64,000 nucleotides of DNA from the NCBI GenBank assembly GCA_950295325.1, contig OX485806.1:18104001-18168000 (forward strand), given 5' to 3'. The stretch's first letter is position 1, and every line of letters begins with the position of its first letter. The notes beneath the pieces are model-generated. The model was not told the origin of the DNA, ran no database searches, and was given only the letters and a program-made list of their open reading frames with translations. Made by a program: the position numbers and the translations under genes. Positions 24,370 to 36,688 of the stretch are shown in pieces. The stretch comes from Polytrichum commune (taxonomy: Eukaryota > Streptophyta > Polytrichopsida > Polytrichales > Polytrichaceae).

Positions 24370-25194
24370 TATGCTTGGACACCACGAAGCTCTAAGTTCC
24401 GCTTTACATGAGGGGTCAAGGCCTTCAAAAGATTTGAAGCCGATTCACACCAAATATTGACTTGTGCCAAGAAGGGAGGCAGGTCTAACAGGGCCTCAAG
24501 AAAGCAAATCGGGTTTCCATTCTAGTCCAACCCGATTCTCTTTCCCTCGAGCCGTGTCAAATTGTGTCTTTCGTACACTGAAATACATCCTCATCTCATT
24601 AGAATATAATTTTTTAGGGAACGACCTTGACTTCAACATGTAAAGGCCTTGGGGTTGATCAAGTGGATCAGAGCACTCACGTACAAGAATTTACGCATGT
24701 CAAAGCCCCATATTGACCTTGACTCCTCGCGTAAAGCAACCCTAAGTAGTATCAACCTTCCACTAAGAAAAAATATCGCCTTTGAGTTACACATGTTACT
24801 AGAAAGCATCCAACAAAGGAAGAGCACCTAAAAGTTCCGCATCGGAAACCAACGAGGGCCTTGAACTCCATTTTGCTGAGAAGGCATTGCGAGAGTGTGG
24901 TGGGTCCATGATTCATGCTTATCTCAAATGTGTGCTTGGGCTTGGATATTTCACGAGAAAAAACACACTTCGGGAGCCTTACTTCTTTGGCACTTGGAAC
25001 CTTTTTGGATTGCTTTTGCAAACTAACTTGTAAGTTGTCAATGTTCAATCCTAGTGCATGCATGGCATCTATGTTCCATTGAATTTTGCCACAATTTTTT
25101 TTTTGATTTGAAAAATAATAATCTCATGTTGGTTCTTGAAGATCCAAGGGGCTCGATATAAGACTTATATGTGCAATTTCTTCAAGTCCCCATC

Positions 25195-25480
25195 AATAGG
25201 GGTGAAGCCAAGATTTTGACATGGGGGGGGGGGGGAGTAACCTCAAAATATGGAAACATCTAGTGTATATTTTATTTTCAAATTTGAATAAATGGTCGAT
25301 TTTGATTATTTGTTGAGAGATTTGGACACGTCGAGCTTACATCCCCACAAAAAAATGATAATATCGTTAATATCCAATGCTTTGGCAACAGGGTTGAAGC
25401 CAAGGGGGGGGGGGACTTTCCTTCAATGTCAAGGGGGGCTGAGCCCCCCCCCCCCCCCCCGGCTTAGCCCCTGCCCATCA
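25195..25480. repeat. Homopolymer G/C-rich repeat with duplicated gggtgaagccaag ends
   Basis: The phrase gg(g)tgaagccaag followed by a G run occurs twice (25199 with G13 at 25223-25235, and 25391 with G11 at 25404-25414). It is followed by gctgag, C17 at 25444-25460 and ggcttagcccc. The gctgagcc/ggcttagc pair on either side of the C run is inverted. This looks like the overlapping ends of a small repeat element. No gene is present. Confidence 0.45.
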
Positions 25481-25855
25481 AGTATCACCTCCCTCAAATT
25501 TTGTGGGTTTGAAACCTTTGTTATGTACATTATCTTATGTCAAGAAGAAAATAGTGTCATAGTTATATCCGACATTTATGAACAATATAAAAAGTATGTA
25601 ATTTGCATATAAGGGTGCTAAATTTTTGTGTTGATTTTATTATTAATTATATTACAAAAATTAATTGATTAAACAAACCTAATTGATAATTGAGTTTACT
25701 TAAATAGGGTGGCCTATGACACAACTAACAAAAAAACGGAAGTGTGAGGCTAACATATGAATTTGGAAAAAATGTCTAGGCTGAGCTCAAGCGCATGAAT
25801 TTGTGCTTGGAGAGGCTTAGATAGGATCTTGGATGTTTAGGGGTTAAAACTCGGA

Positions 25856-26510
25856 GGGTGGACTCTTCATACCGTGTATTAATTAATGTGAGTGGAAAAG
25901 GGTTATTATTTGAGGCATTAGAGTACATATAGTATACATAAGGGAGAGGTATTATTTTTCTCTAGTGTGTACATTTAAAAAGGCTATCAAGAATTTTGTT
26001 GTAAAGGTAGATGTACAGAAAGAAGCCCTAAGGTAGAGAGAAAATTGACAACATATTTGTTAGTTTCATCCGATTCACATTTCATTCATTGTTGTCATAT
26101 GGTAAATAGTCCTCAATGACTACCATGTATGCTTAGGCGTTGTGCCCCTAAGTGCTAACATATAATGCAAGCTATTGCTCTGCGGATTGTGGCTAAGTTA
26201 TTACGCTCTCTTTGTTTGTTTGATGTAATTATTGAATCACATGCTATGGATGAAAAATGGTTCAATGCATTTCTCATTGGAAGTGAAAGCGGATTTTCAA
26301 TTTAATAAAGGTCAATTTAATCCAAGACTTATATTTTGTATACGTAGTAAAGGCATTTATCATATTAAATCCAAAAATTAAGTATATATACATGAGTCCA
26401 TTTTCTAGCCTACCGTTAGTACGTATACATTTAAGTTTCTCTATAATGTTCTTGTATATATGGGGTTTAATTTCATAGTGACCCAAGTAGGTCATTTAGG
26501 TTTCCAAATT
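25856..26510. repeat. Dispersed repeat R1, copy b
   Basis: This is the longest copy of the family that also occurs at 9062 and 49196. It keeps the shared start ggactcttcatacc, the middle catatggtaaatagtcctcaatgac and the end block with gtcatttagg. It is non-coding and of unknown class. Confidence 0.6.
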
Positions 26511-27598
26511 TTCCAAATTTTTTTCAAAGCTTGAATTTTCTCCTTTTAGCGGCCAAACCCTTCAAACTCTTCTTCATTGCAATGTAAGGGTGGGTGGGTG
26601 GGAATTTTCTCTAGACTCCTTCAACTTTTTTTTGTTCAACATTCACATTTGTAACAAGGTCTTCTTTGCATGGTAAAGTATATTTGTTTCTAACATAGCT
26701 AAGTATGTTATAGCATGATGAGGTTTTCACAGGTCGTGTATTGGGCTAAGTTGCTTTGCAGGAATGTATCCGATACCTAGGGTTTCTAATCTTCAATGAT
26801 ATCCAACAATAAGGGTTTGAGTACGAATGTCTCATACCTCAGAAGTTCAAGCAAACACTCTTTGGCTTCACCACAAAACATATGTAGCATTACCACAACA
26901 ACTATGGAACACTTACTAGGGTACAAGTTCCAAGTAACTTCATTTAATAACATTTTATAAAAATTCTTGAGCATAACACATCATTGTATGTGTTGAAAGT
27001 GCGAAGGGCCCGCCTCACATGTGCACATACAACCAACCAACAAACATTTGAGGATTAGTCATGCATACGAGGTAAATAGCAACGATACCCAATTGTCAGT
27101 TATATCACACACACACATAACATAATTCGAATGCATTGTAGTATTTCAAACTACTCCACTCGTTGTAAAATGACGATTGAGTGTTTATACCTATTCTTTT
27201 GCCATGATTGGGTTACTCCAAGTAGAATCCTCCTCTTGAAATTCTACCCTAAAACAACACGTATCTACTGCCTCTGTAAGTATGAATAATGCAAGCACTT
27301 CCTCTCACTTGTTTAAATGGTAAAAAAGAAGGAGCTTCTTTTAGGGTTCGGAGTTTATATTGGAGACCTTAACCTTGGTAAGTTCCCAAAAACCCTATAC
27401 TTTGATCATGGATTAGTGACGCGAGTCACTTCAATAACTTTGGTTACCATGTTCATCTACTACCACGGTACATTTGTTTCCTGGTAAGTGCGATATCTTT
27501 CCATGTGTGTAGATTTATGATTTTTTTGAGCATGAATCCTTTTTATTCAAAAAGATTATTGTCAGGTGGATAAATAGTTTTTTCTTGTGAATGACTAG

Positions 27599-27599
<1 letters not shown>
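26511..27599. other. Intergenic, no gene recognised
   Basis: Only short chance frames were seen, and no repeats apart from small low-complexity runs. Confidence 0.4.

Positions 27600-27600
<1 letters not shown>

Positions 27601-27630
<30 letters not shown>
27601..27630. repeat. (AG)15 microsatellite
   Basis: An uninterrupted AG dinucleotide run of 30 bases. Confidence 0.95.
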
Positions 27631-27635
<5 letters not shown>

Positions 27636-27699
27636 GCCAACCTCTTATGAATAGTTATGAGAGTTAATTAATTTGTGACCTTGTCGAAATGTTAAAAAA

Positions 27700-27890
27700 T
27701 TGATCAATGGACGAGGAGAACTGGCTACTAGTTACAGATGAACCGATTGAGAAATAACTAGTTGAAGTTCAAAACTTTAGAAAAATGACATGTCATTTTA
27801 GAGGAATCTACAAAATTTACATCAAATTAGTAAAGAAAAATTAAAAGATCACAACATGTAATCAATTGGACTTGGAAACACTAAGATTGT
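27700..27890. repeat. Dispersed repeat R2, copy a
   Basis: The run of words gttacagatgaaccgattga, aaataactagttgaagttc and cttggaaacactaagatt also occurs, less one or two changes per word, at 48641-48815 and 50702-50945. No ends or coding sequence were defined. Confidence 0.55.
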
Positions 27891-30258
27891 TACTTTATCC
27901 ATTTCGAATTTCAATCTCAAATTTATAGATGCATATACAAAGTAAAACATTGAGGCCAATGTTCAAACTTGTATGTAATTTTGGAATTGAGTACCGATTT
28001 GTTAAAATTTGGATTGTGCAAGAGTGGACTTTGTCTCGTGTCTCATAAGGGAATTTTAAATGAAATTTTCCATTTCCATTTCGTTTGTTATTTTTCATCT
28101 TTTTAATTCACGTGGAATTGTAAGGTACAAGCCTCCAATTCTATAAGTGACCCAATCTCAACACATCCAATTATTATGAAAGATAAGAAAATGTGTATTG
28201 ATATGTACAATTAGGTTGCCTCTGCGAATAGGTTGCATGTTTACCCTTGTTCATTACATTCAACCAAAATTAGAGTACAAAGCTCATAACTTTGTTTCTT
28301 CACCAGTATAGCAACCGCATTAAGAAAGATATATTATGTAACTATTGTTGTAAATATTCAGAACAATGTGAGATGTCAATGAATTGGTGCGGGGCAATCT
28401 ACTTGCACATATCAATGGGAGAGAGGGAATTATTGTACACGAGCCTACCTCTCACTAGGTCTCTCAAATTGCCACAAGAAAATTACCCTTTATGTAATGG
28501 ACTAATTGGGAAATGGAATATTAAGGATGATGGAAACTGTATGGATGGATGTCCAAGGCTAAGGAGTGTAGACGAAAACAAGTGGATGGGTGAGAGGTTT
28601 GATAACTATGAACTATATATAGAGAAAGAGGATCATAAAGTGAAATGATCTATGTATATAGATAAGGGGGCTTCAGTTTACATACAATAAGACTTAAGAA
28701 TTTGAGATCATAAAGCATCTCTTAGATACTATGTATAGATAAGGATAGGGTTTGGAGGAAGAAGAACAAATGTCTCATGTTTTGTGAGTGCGTCCAAGTT
28801 GGAAGGTGAGCCTTTAGATTGGAAAATATAAACAGTGTAATGTGCATCATACTCCTCCCCGGACCAATGATCATATTGCTTTCCACACTATTTCTCACAT
28901 GGCACTCGTGGCTATTCACCGTGCCAACACACCGCTCCGGGGACAATGCTAAGTTGGGGTCATTGAGGTTACCTATAGTGGTAAAAAATGCGCAAGTTTG
29001 ACCTCCACATTAGTTCAAGGCAAAATTGTTGGATGAATGAGAGGTAGGTTGCCACATGACTAAAGTCAAGTAAAATCTAGGATGTTTGTAGATTTAACTT
29101 GAGTTTAATCATTTGGGTCGTGTGCTTGTAAGTACCACATGTATCAAATGGGCGGTGCACTCTAGGGCCCATGTTTCCTACTACACTAATCTTGTGACTT
29201 AGTGTGACATCAAAAGTTGGTGTGCCATGCTAATTAGGGTAGTTTCATGACTTGTCCTGTCATGTCACGATCATGTGACACCCTTTTAAAAATAGACGAG
29301 CTTATTACAATTATTTCAAAAAATTGGTCTCTTTTGATGTTCAAGAAAGACACCTAGTTGATTAGCAAATCTTGGACAAATCCAACATGATATGAATGAG
29401 ATTAAGATGATTGAACCTCATTTTGACATGATTCCAAATATTTGCATGTAGTTTTCTTAAAGTGGTCATATAGGTGTGCCTAAATTGGTCAGTGTTGAGT
29501 AAGTGTTAAATAAATTCATTTTTTGGCTTTGCTGACCAATGAGCCGTCATATTGATAGTTTTAAACACCCACTAAAAATGTTAAATATTAAGAGAATGTT
29601 GAACCATTTTGCACCCATAAGTAAGGTACGTGCACTTATTGTAGACAATGTACCTAAAACGGACACACGATCTAAGAGTGGTTTTCATCTCATGTTTAGA
29701 ATCTAGAAACATCGTAGATTGTGTTCAGTTTAGGTATGTGTCCATTATAGACTACACACTCACCTTAGGTGCTCCAATAAGACACGTCTACCTTGGTTGC
29801 CACCCAATGATTGCGAGACAATCAATTCGTGGTCGATGATGAACATAACATTACTCTACACTGTGCATTTGGTTGTATGAACCCTGAGAATATATCCATT
29901 AGATGTTTGGAAACTCAATCATATCCTCATGCTTATAATATGTTACGAGTAACACGTTCAATAATGTTATGAATAATGTGGGCCACACTAAATCAAAAGT
30001 TTAATGCAAGTTAATGAGGCAAAGGCAAGAGGATTTTCATCGGACTCATCCTAGCCTATGGGATCCTTCCTTGACGGCACTTGTACCCGCCGGCCAATGG
30101 AAACTTGCCACATCACGAGCTTGGTGGAGACATAACCCTACTTATTACACGGCAGATATTTAACGCACATGACTCACCTAAGATACTGTATAGTACTCAC
30201 ACTTCCCAAAATGGTTGGACTCCGGCTCTTTCGAGCCAATTCACCGCCTGTGCATTAG
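27891..30258. other. Intergenic, no gene recognised
   Basis: The largest open frame here (28292-28648) has no recognisable domain and no coding signature. No repeats with clear ends were found. The part before 30259 looks like an old element but could not be classed. Confidence 0.4.
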
Positions 30259-30270
30259 GTAAGAAGACCC

Positions 30271-30629
30271 ACGGCACCACGGGCCTTGGCTTGGTGGTTA
30301 GGGCTCATGGCTCCCAATGAGGAGGTTGTGGGTTCTATTCCCCATGCTGGCGTGGTGCTCACCACCTTAGTCCACCCAACTATGATGGGGGGTCCTTGGA
30401 CCTTGTTGTATGGGTACCTCAAAGCCCTTTGGGGGGATATCATGTCCGGTATCTTCAAGGCACTAGTGACTAGCTAGGAACTAGTATAGTGTGTCACTAT
30501 AGTGTCCATCCTCGAAAGGGGAGAGTAGTATTGTCCCAATTTCCCCTTGTCCAGTGGGCATCGGGTCATTTGACATTACGAACGGACACTTTATTCACAC
30601 CGGCCCCTTGCTAAAAAGGGACCGGAGTT

Positions 30630-30660
<31 letters not shown>
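30271..30660 (+). mobile_element. tRNA-derived SINE with target-site duplication
   Basis: The head has a pol III A box (ggcttggtggttagggc, about 30286-30302) and a B box (gggttctattccc, about 30330-30342) at tRNA-like spacing of about 45 bases. An unrelated body follows, with a 3' tail of (CTAT)n at 30631-30660. The element is flanked by the direct repeat aagaagaccc at 30261-30270 and 30661-30670 (one more T matches, 30260/30660). Length is about 390 bases. The tandem tetranucleotide tail, in place of poly(A), implies mobilisation by a LINE that recognises such an end. The good condition of the duplication suggests a fairly recent insertion. Confidence 0.88.
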
Positions 30661-30661
<1 letters not shown>

Positions 30662-30696
30662 AGAAGACCCTTACAAATCTCCACACTACTAACTTA

Positions 30697-31226
30697 GGGC
30701 CACTTCAAAGATGAGATTGAGAGCCCGTGACCATTACACTTCAAGCACTCTCATTGGTGGAAAAGGCAGAGCCGGTCCAAGTTCGCTACTTCACACTATG
30801 CTTGAGGGACCAACGGAGTATGTGAATGCAAGATGGATGTGAAGTTCACATGGGTTCCTACACGGCATCAAATGGATCATGTTTCATGGTCACTTGGATT
30901 GTTTTCAAAAACCACCTCTTGGAAGTAGACCTAAAACCGGGAGACCATGGCACTCCAAACGCTCACAACCGTTGATTTATTTGATTTTATCATGTGTGAG
31001 GACTTGCATGAATAGAAATTTGGTTGAAATAGAATATTCAATGAATAGAAATTCATTGAAATAGCATTTGGTTGAGAGCCCGGTCGCATATGACTTCACA
31101 CTACACTTGAGGATCTCAGACCACACTACATGATTTTGGAGTTGTCTTGGGACGGCCTTTGGACACTTTCTTTTGGGCTCTCACAATTTCAGGGTCACGG
31201 CTCTTGGCTCGTGTGTGAAGTGGCCC
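30697..31226. mobile_element. PIF/Harbinger-type MITE, subfamily 1, copy 2
   Basis: Terminal inverted repeats are gggccacttca at the left and tgaagtggccc at the right, with a wider match to ctcgtgtgtgaagtggccc. It is flanked by a perfect 3-base duplication, tta, at 30694-30696 and 31227-31229. PIF/Harbinger (Tourist) elements duplicate TTA or TAA and often have GGSC-type ends. The body matches 22448-22941, and the left end has drifted (aaagatgag). There is no coding capacity. Confidence 0.85.
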
Positions 31227-31903
31227 TTATGGACTCCAAAGTTGCCAATTTCTGCATAACTTAAGTCGAAGCTATATATCTAAGTTGGCGACTTTACAAT
31301 ATACTACAGTTTCAACAATTTGGAATCCTGGCCTCAAAATGAATACAGAGAAACACAAACTTACATTTGTCGGAATGCATCACAGCTCCCAATGCAAACT
31401 CTGTGCCGGCATTTCTTGGTTGGATCACAATTTGGAGAATCTCTCAGTCCCCAACACCCTCAATATATAGATACATATATTCCTTTCCTCAGAAAGTCTC
31501 TCAGTTCTGGTGTTAATTACCTTACCTGCACATCAATATCCAGCTTCTACTCCAGTTTCCATGCATGCCCTCCAGGCCAGGTTATCACCGATTCATTCAG
31601 TCAAATTCTATGTAGCGTTCGGCAATTGTGGAACAGTGGAAGATATTGAATTGGCTTGAATTGACTTGAATTCAATGCAATTGCTTGCATGACTGTAGCA
31701 CTTTACCCATTTTGTCAGGAATCCCTTGTAGTGACATCATCATCGTTCGACACAAAGCCTGCTCCAAGGATAAGTTACTGAGCAAGCAAGCAAGTAAGTA
31801 AGTGGTCCGATTAGAGAGGGATATCGAAAAGCATGTGCACTTGGTGACTGCATTCGGCCAATTAATGCCAGGGAGAACACACTACAGTAAATATGTTATT
31901 TTC
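31227..31903. other. Intergenic, no gene recognised
   Basis: The open frames at 31285-31649 overlap each other and show no domain. A short gcaagcaagcaagtaagtaagt run lies near 31782-31803. Related wording (ttcttggttggatcacaa, ctcagtcccc-aacacc) recurs at about 32322-32365. Confidence 0.35.
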
Positions 31904-32254
31904 TTAGTGTTATATAGTATTTTATGTCACTATGGTATCTTTTCGGATGACACTTCTTATGGATAAGTGAACAAATGCTGTCATGGATGGGGGATGGGCG
32001 CATCCATTGGCCAAAACCCTACCTTCTCTTGTCAGCAACTTGTGATGAAATATTGTCATGGAAGATTGAGATTTGGGTGAGAAATCACTTGGTAAGTGAC
32101 AGTAATTGCAACACCGTGACTCAATAATCCCCAAATTTTTTAACAGGATATGGAAAATAATGTTGGGTTAACATTAAGTGTTGGTGACACTATACTGCGG
32201 TTTACAATTAGTATTGAGCAAGACAATTAGAATTGGTGACACTAAATATCATAT
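31904..32254 (+). mobile_element. MITE family D, copy 1
   Basis: The body, around cttcttatggataagtgaa, ggccaaaaccctaccttctc and aactcacttggtaagtga-type words, matches 43660-44024 and, inverted, 41022-41228. Ends carry tagtgtta/tcatatgg-type and gtgacactaaat-type words that are roughly inverse. No coding frame was seen. The superfamily is not fixed. Confidence 0.6.
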
Positions 32255-33165
32255 GAAGTGCAGTTATAGCCGCATTGTCAGTAACTTATAAGTTGCCCAC
32301 AGTGTTTGATCCCAACGGAGATTTCTTGCTTGGATCACAAATTATGGGAATCATCTCAGCCCCAAAACCCTAAAAAAAGTCCTTCCCAAAAAACACTTAA
32401 TTTTTGGCGTCAACTTAATTCATACACATCCACATTGACTCATCAAGTTTCCATGCATCTAATCTCCATGCCATCACAGGGAATCAGTGTACGTGTAAGG
32501 TTTGCTAAGTCGGTGTGGGGGCGAACTTCGATTCGATTCTTTGTTGAGAATCTTGTGCATAAGTGGCATCATCCTTCAACACTGACAAGCCTGCTCGAAA
32601 GGATAAGTTACTTGGTATGATTAGAGTGAAAGCATATTTGGAAAAGGGGGGGGGGATGCTTCAGAAATTGATGCCACCAGATGTGGTGAGCACCGATTGT
32701 TGCATAAACTCACATTGACTCAAGTTTCCATGTATCTTTGAGCCATCACGGATGTAGTGTACATGTACGGGTTTGCTCAGTGTGGGGAGAGAAATTAAAT
32801 TAAATTGTTGGTCAAGAATCCTGGGCAGAGTGGCATGATCCTTCCACACTGACAAGCCACCTGCTCGAAGGATATCAAGTTACAGAGTAGAGCAATTTAG
32901 AGTGAAAATATATTTGAAAAATGGGGGGAAAATGCTTCGCGAATGGATGCCACCACATGTGGTGAACACTGATTGTTGCAAAAACCCGGAGCCATGTGGA
33001 ACCGCGACGGTGTCGAGTTGCTGACAAAGATGTGGATATGGGTTGCATCCCCACATTTCCTTGCCAGGAACGAATGAAAGAGGGAAGAATCAGCAGGACA
33101 TGTTTTAAGGCTAATTAAGAAATAACATGGCAATTCTGGGGTTGCCGCGCTCCGACACCATGGCT
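32255..33165. other. Intergenic with a local duplication
   Basis: Two adjacent segments, about 32395-32655 and 32697-32955, share words such as tccacattgactcatcaagtttccatg, gtgtacgtgtaaggtttgct, atcatccttc-acactgacaagcc and gctcgaaggata. This amounts to a degenerate direct duplication. A third partial copy of its end lies at 32920-32990. No gene was recognised. Confidence 0.45.
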
Positions 33166-33262
33166 GCCATCATCATCATCATCATCATCATCTTCATCAT
33201 CATCGACATCTTCTTCATCACCATCATCGACATCTTCTTCATCACCATCACCAGAAGCTGCC
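33166..33262. repeat. (ATC)n trinucleotide repeat region, possible first exon
   Basis: It is a (CAT)n array broken by gac and ttc triplets. On the plus strand an ATG in good context (accATGGct) at 33161 opens a frame that runs to a CAG|GTAATT donor at about 33279. The encoded stretch would be poly-Ile/Phe, or in other frames poly-His or, on the minus strand, poly-Asp/Glu, so no product is claimed. Confidence 0.4.
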
Positions 33263-33439
33263 TGATCCTCCTCCTCAGGTAATTAAGGAACCATATATCT
33301 CTATCCCCTACACTTAGGGCACCTGTCTCTCTCTTATATTTCTCTCGCCGGCCTTTTGTTTTGTGTCATCCACGCCTTCCTTCCGTCCTACCTACCTACT
33401 TACTCCTGCTGCTTGATGAGTCGGCTGTGACTCATTTCT

Positions 33440-34560
33440 TGCATGGCTCGGCATGGTGCGAGTTGAGATATTTTGCTCAGCGTGGGATAAAGGGTGGTTC
33501 TGGATTGATTATCGAGACCTTCAACGGTACAACTGCACTTTTGCTCTACTATAGTGTTTTCGAAGTAGTATACGTGAAGAAGTATATTATTCTTCAGCGC
33601 ATTGGAATTTCGCAGATCTACCGAAATTGCTTCTGACTTTAGGTGAGCTCCAACCTCATCGTGCATGGTCGGAATGTCTGTAATTAAGCTTATTAGCGGT
33701 GTTGGGTCCTGGCACTCTTTTGGGATGTCTGTCCTTCATCAGCATGGTGGGAGTGATGGGTTGGGATATTTTTCTCAACTCTGCCGCCATGCGGTATAGG
33801 GTATTTCAACTGATGTGAACCCTTTCTTCGGTGCTACTGCACTTTTGCTCTACTATAGCGTTCTCGAAGTATTCGCAAAGAAGTGTTATTGTTTTTTCAG
33901 CTCATTGTAATTCGCAGATCCACCTAACTTGCTTCTGACTTGAGGTGGGTTCGGAAACTCATCCACGTTTGGCATTTGCTGTGGTAATTTGCGGTATGGG
34001 GTTCTCGCATTCTTTTGGGATGTCTGTCCTTCAGCTCCAAGTATATGTGGGTATGTGTGTGTGTGTGTGATCAAGGATTCTCAATTGAAGTGAGTTCTTC
34101 TCCGGTGCTACTGGACTTTGGCTCCATAGTATTTTTGGAGCATTAACATTCTTCACCTCGTTAGGATTCGAAGATCTAACTAACTTGCTTCTCACTTGCG
34201 GTGAGCTCCAAATGCTTCCTCCATGTTTGGAATATCTGTAATTCCCGGTACTGGGTCCTGGCACTGGTTCTTTTGGATATCTGTCCTTCAACATGGTGGG
34301 AATGAGTGGGGATTTAATTCTAGCTCTGCCGCCGTGGGGTAAAGGGAGTCTTTCTCCGGTGCTACCCACTTTTGCTCTGTAGTATTCTCGATGTCAATCA
34401 TTGTTCAGCTCATTGTAACTCGCAGATCTACCTAACTTGCTTCTGACTTGCGGTGAGCTCCAAATCACCTACGTATGAGGATTCTGTAATTTGCGGAACG
34501 GGGTCCTGGCACTCTTTTTAATGTCTGTCCTTCACCTCCCTGTATGTGGTGGTATATGTG
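33440..34560 (+). repeat. Degenerate tandem array, about four units of 200-300 bases
   Basis: Each unit contains, in order, a ggtgctactg(c)acttttgctct word, cagctcattgtaa-ttcgcagatc, taacttgcttctgacttg-ggtgagctcc, tgtaattwgcgg, ggtcctggcactctttt and atgtctgtccttca. Units start at about 33470, 33770, 34070 and 34340. The array ends about 1.2 kb before the first supported exon of the next gene. No long frame runs through it, so it is more likely leader, promoter or intron than protein repeat. Confidence 0.7.
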
Positions 34561-35774
34561 CATGATACTCTTCGAGTAGGTACCTTACCTTTTGGCTGCA
34601 TGGTCCCAGTCTGTGAATATTTGTACACTTTCGAGGAATTTTTGAGTTGTTTAGTGCGTAGATATGTAGACTAGGGCACAAGTTTTGAGGTTGAGGATCT
34701 TGCTCATATTCTGCGCGTTTGATTATTTTCACCTCATCAAGTTGCAACATCGAAGTTATGTATGTGGCCCTGCTGGTCGTCAAGTAAGTGGGAATCTGGT
34801 GGGAGAGGTGTAGAGTAATGTTTCTGCGGATGTGAGTGAGTCGGTTACCCAATTCTTGTGAAAGACTTGTCAACATATCGAGTGGAGTGCTTGGGTCTAT
34901 TTGAGAATTCCACGAGTGTTAATTATCAGGCAAAGGATTTTGGGCCCCATAGATTTTTTTACTTTTGAGCCATCTTTGCCTACTTTGTCATTTGATGCGA
35001 ATTTAGATAACTTTGTGTGGGTTCACCAGAGATGACTCAGTGTTAGGTATTTGTGTGCTGGTGATGATGATATTCCTGTTCAGGAATTGCACGATGACAT
35101 GTTGTCTTGAATGAGGGTCACCTGAAAGGTTTGAGCACCTCACTAAGAGATATCAAAAAAAGAAGCAACGATTCTGTGAGTAATTTACTCACGGATTGAC
35201 TGATCCGGTGTTTTTGTGCAGTGCTAGGGAGCACGAATTGAAGCCTGCAAGAACCAACACTTGTCAAAGCCGTCCAGCTTGTGTCAGGTTACTTAACTTC
35301 CTTTTCTTCTTTGGGATGAGTCCAAAGCCTGAGTCATTTCTCACCGTTTCTTGTCTTAAGATAGTTGTTGAACCATAACTTTGAAGGGTTGCTTTGCATG
35401 CGCTCCTGTTCCTTTCCTTTCGATTAGTTACTTTGGGAAGCAGCTGGCGTACTCCTCTGACAACTGCATGAATAATATTAGTGGCACAGTTTTCTAGGGT
35501 TCAAGATTTTGTTTTATACCTGGCTATCTTCATGATAGCTGCTGGCCATTGTTTGTATGGAATGGTAGTAAGGGATTCCAAACTTCAAGGCTGAGCTGCT
35601 GTGCATCGGAAATGCTCCGGTGATGGCAAGAAATGTCTAACATATGTGAAATGTCATGTGATTACATGTGATCACATGCCCCATTTCGCATAGCGCTACA
35701 TTTCTTCATATTGTTTCAAATGCCCTTCACAATGGTGAGGTTTACTCAACATAACATGCACTGTATGCTTGTAG
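34561..35774. other. Upstream part of the unrecognised gene, exons not defined
   Basis: A possible exon lies at about 35219-35288: an acceptor gtgcag, then a frame reading AREHELKPARTNTCQ, then cag|gttact. Its phase does not fit the next exon without a different donor. Other exons may be hidden here, and nothing else was recognised. Confidence 0.3.
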
Positions 35775-36688
35775 GATATTTCGATTGACGTAAGGACGAC
35801 TACCAACAACAACGAAGAGAACGCCCCCATTCATGACATTTCTACAAACTTGATGACAACTCAGAAAACGATGAATTTCCCCCAAAAGCTAGGCTACGGT
35901 TCAACAACCGTGGAGTTGTCCTCCTTTTTCAATCCTCCAGACAGGACTCGGCAGGGCTCCCCACGAGGCGATGAACCACGACATAGGTGTGTATAATGCA
36001 AATAAAAAATTCTTCAATTGTATTAGAGATCTCCGAAACATTATTTAGTTTAATCTATGAAGCTTGTTTTCTCTTTCTAAACCCAGGAAACCTTACTCCC
36101 TCTCTTCCAGATTCAGGCTGAAATTGAATCAAGATTTCGCATCAAGCACTTCCATTCCAGAATCAAATATCACTATTGAACCTAGAATCGTGTATATAGT
36201 TTGAGTGCATAGTCTAATCTCTTGGCAACATATGGCCTTTTGGTGTTCATTCTTAACGACAAGCCTTGCCATATACCATTGAGATATAGGTGTCATGTTA
36301 AGAAAGAGTGACCACATAAGGCCCAAATACCTTGGTGTGCGTCCTTGAAGATAAACTTCGATTGACTTCTTGTAACTTCTCATGGTGCAGTTTCCCATGG
36401 AGTTTGACTGTCGACACGGCTTTCGGAGACACAGAGGATGACGGAAGCGGCTGTGGGCACTCTTCGACTGCAACCTTATGTGAAGCGCTTGGCATACCAT
36501 CCCCTACAACTCCAAATTCACCTATTTCTCCTAAATCAGTCCGAGCAAGTGCACCCAGCTTTGCATTTACCGGGGCCGAGCAGCCACAACATACTTCCAA
36601 AGGTGCTCTTGCCAGATCATTCGTCTTTCGAAGAGATGATGTAGAGGTTAAGAGCATTGTGGGTGACTCTACAAAACCCACAAAGTGA
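35775..36688 (+). CDS. Unrecognised spliced gene, 3' exons (Ser/Pro/Thr-rich product)
   Basis: Three exons join in one frame: 35775-35986, 36087-36191 and 36391-36688 (stop TGA), about 204 residues, with GT-AG borders. The first exon can only be read in one frame because the other two stop at once. The first part is polar (TTTNNNEENAP, SSFFNPPDRTRQGSP). The middle has SRFRLKLNQDF. The tail is acidic and Ser/Thr/Pro-rich (GDTEDDGSGCGHSST, IPSPTTPNSPISPKSV), then ALARSFVFRRDDVEVKSIV. The SP/TP clusters suggest a phosphorylated disordered tail. No domain was recognised and no function is claimed. The donor after 36191 (gtatat) is weak and the 5' part is undefined. It lies 0.9 kb upstream of, and parallel to, EYA. 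Confidence 0.5.

Noticed and set aside
24650-24720. An A-box-like word (gatcaagtggatcagagc), suggesting a SINE or tRNA
   Set aside because: No B box follows and no tRNA fold is visible.
28292-28648. A 118-codon open frame on the plus strand
   Set aside because: No domain, no splice partners, and AT-rich surroundings with random composition.
30286-30477. Open frames on both strands across 30255-30477
   Set aside because: They lie inside the tRNA-derived SINE.
33361-33666. Overlapping frames of about 90 codons on both strands
   Set aside because: They lie in the first unit of the tandem array and are not kept open in the other units.
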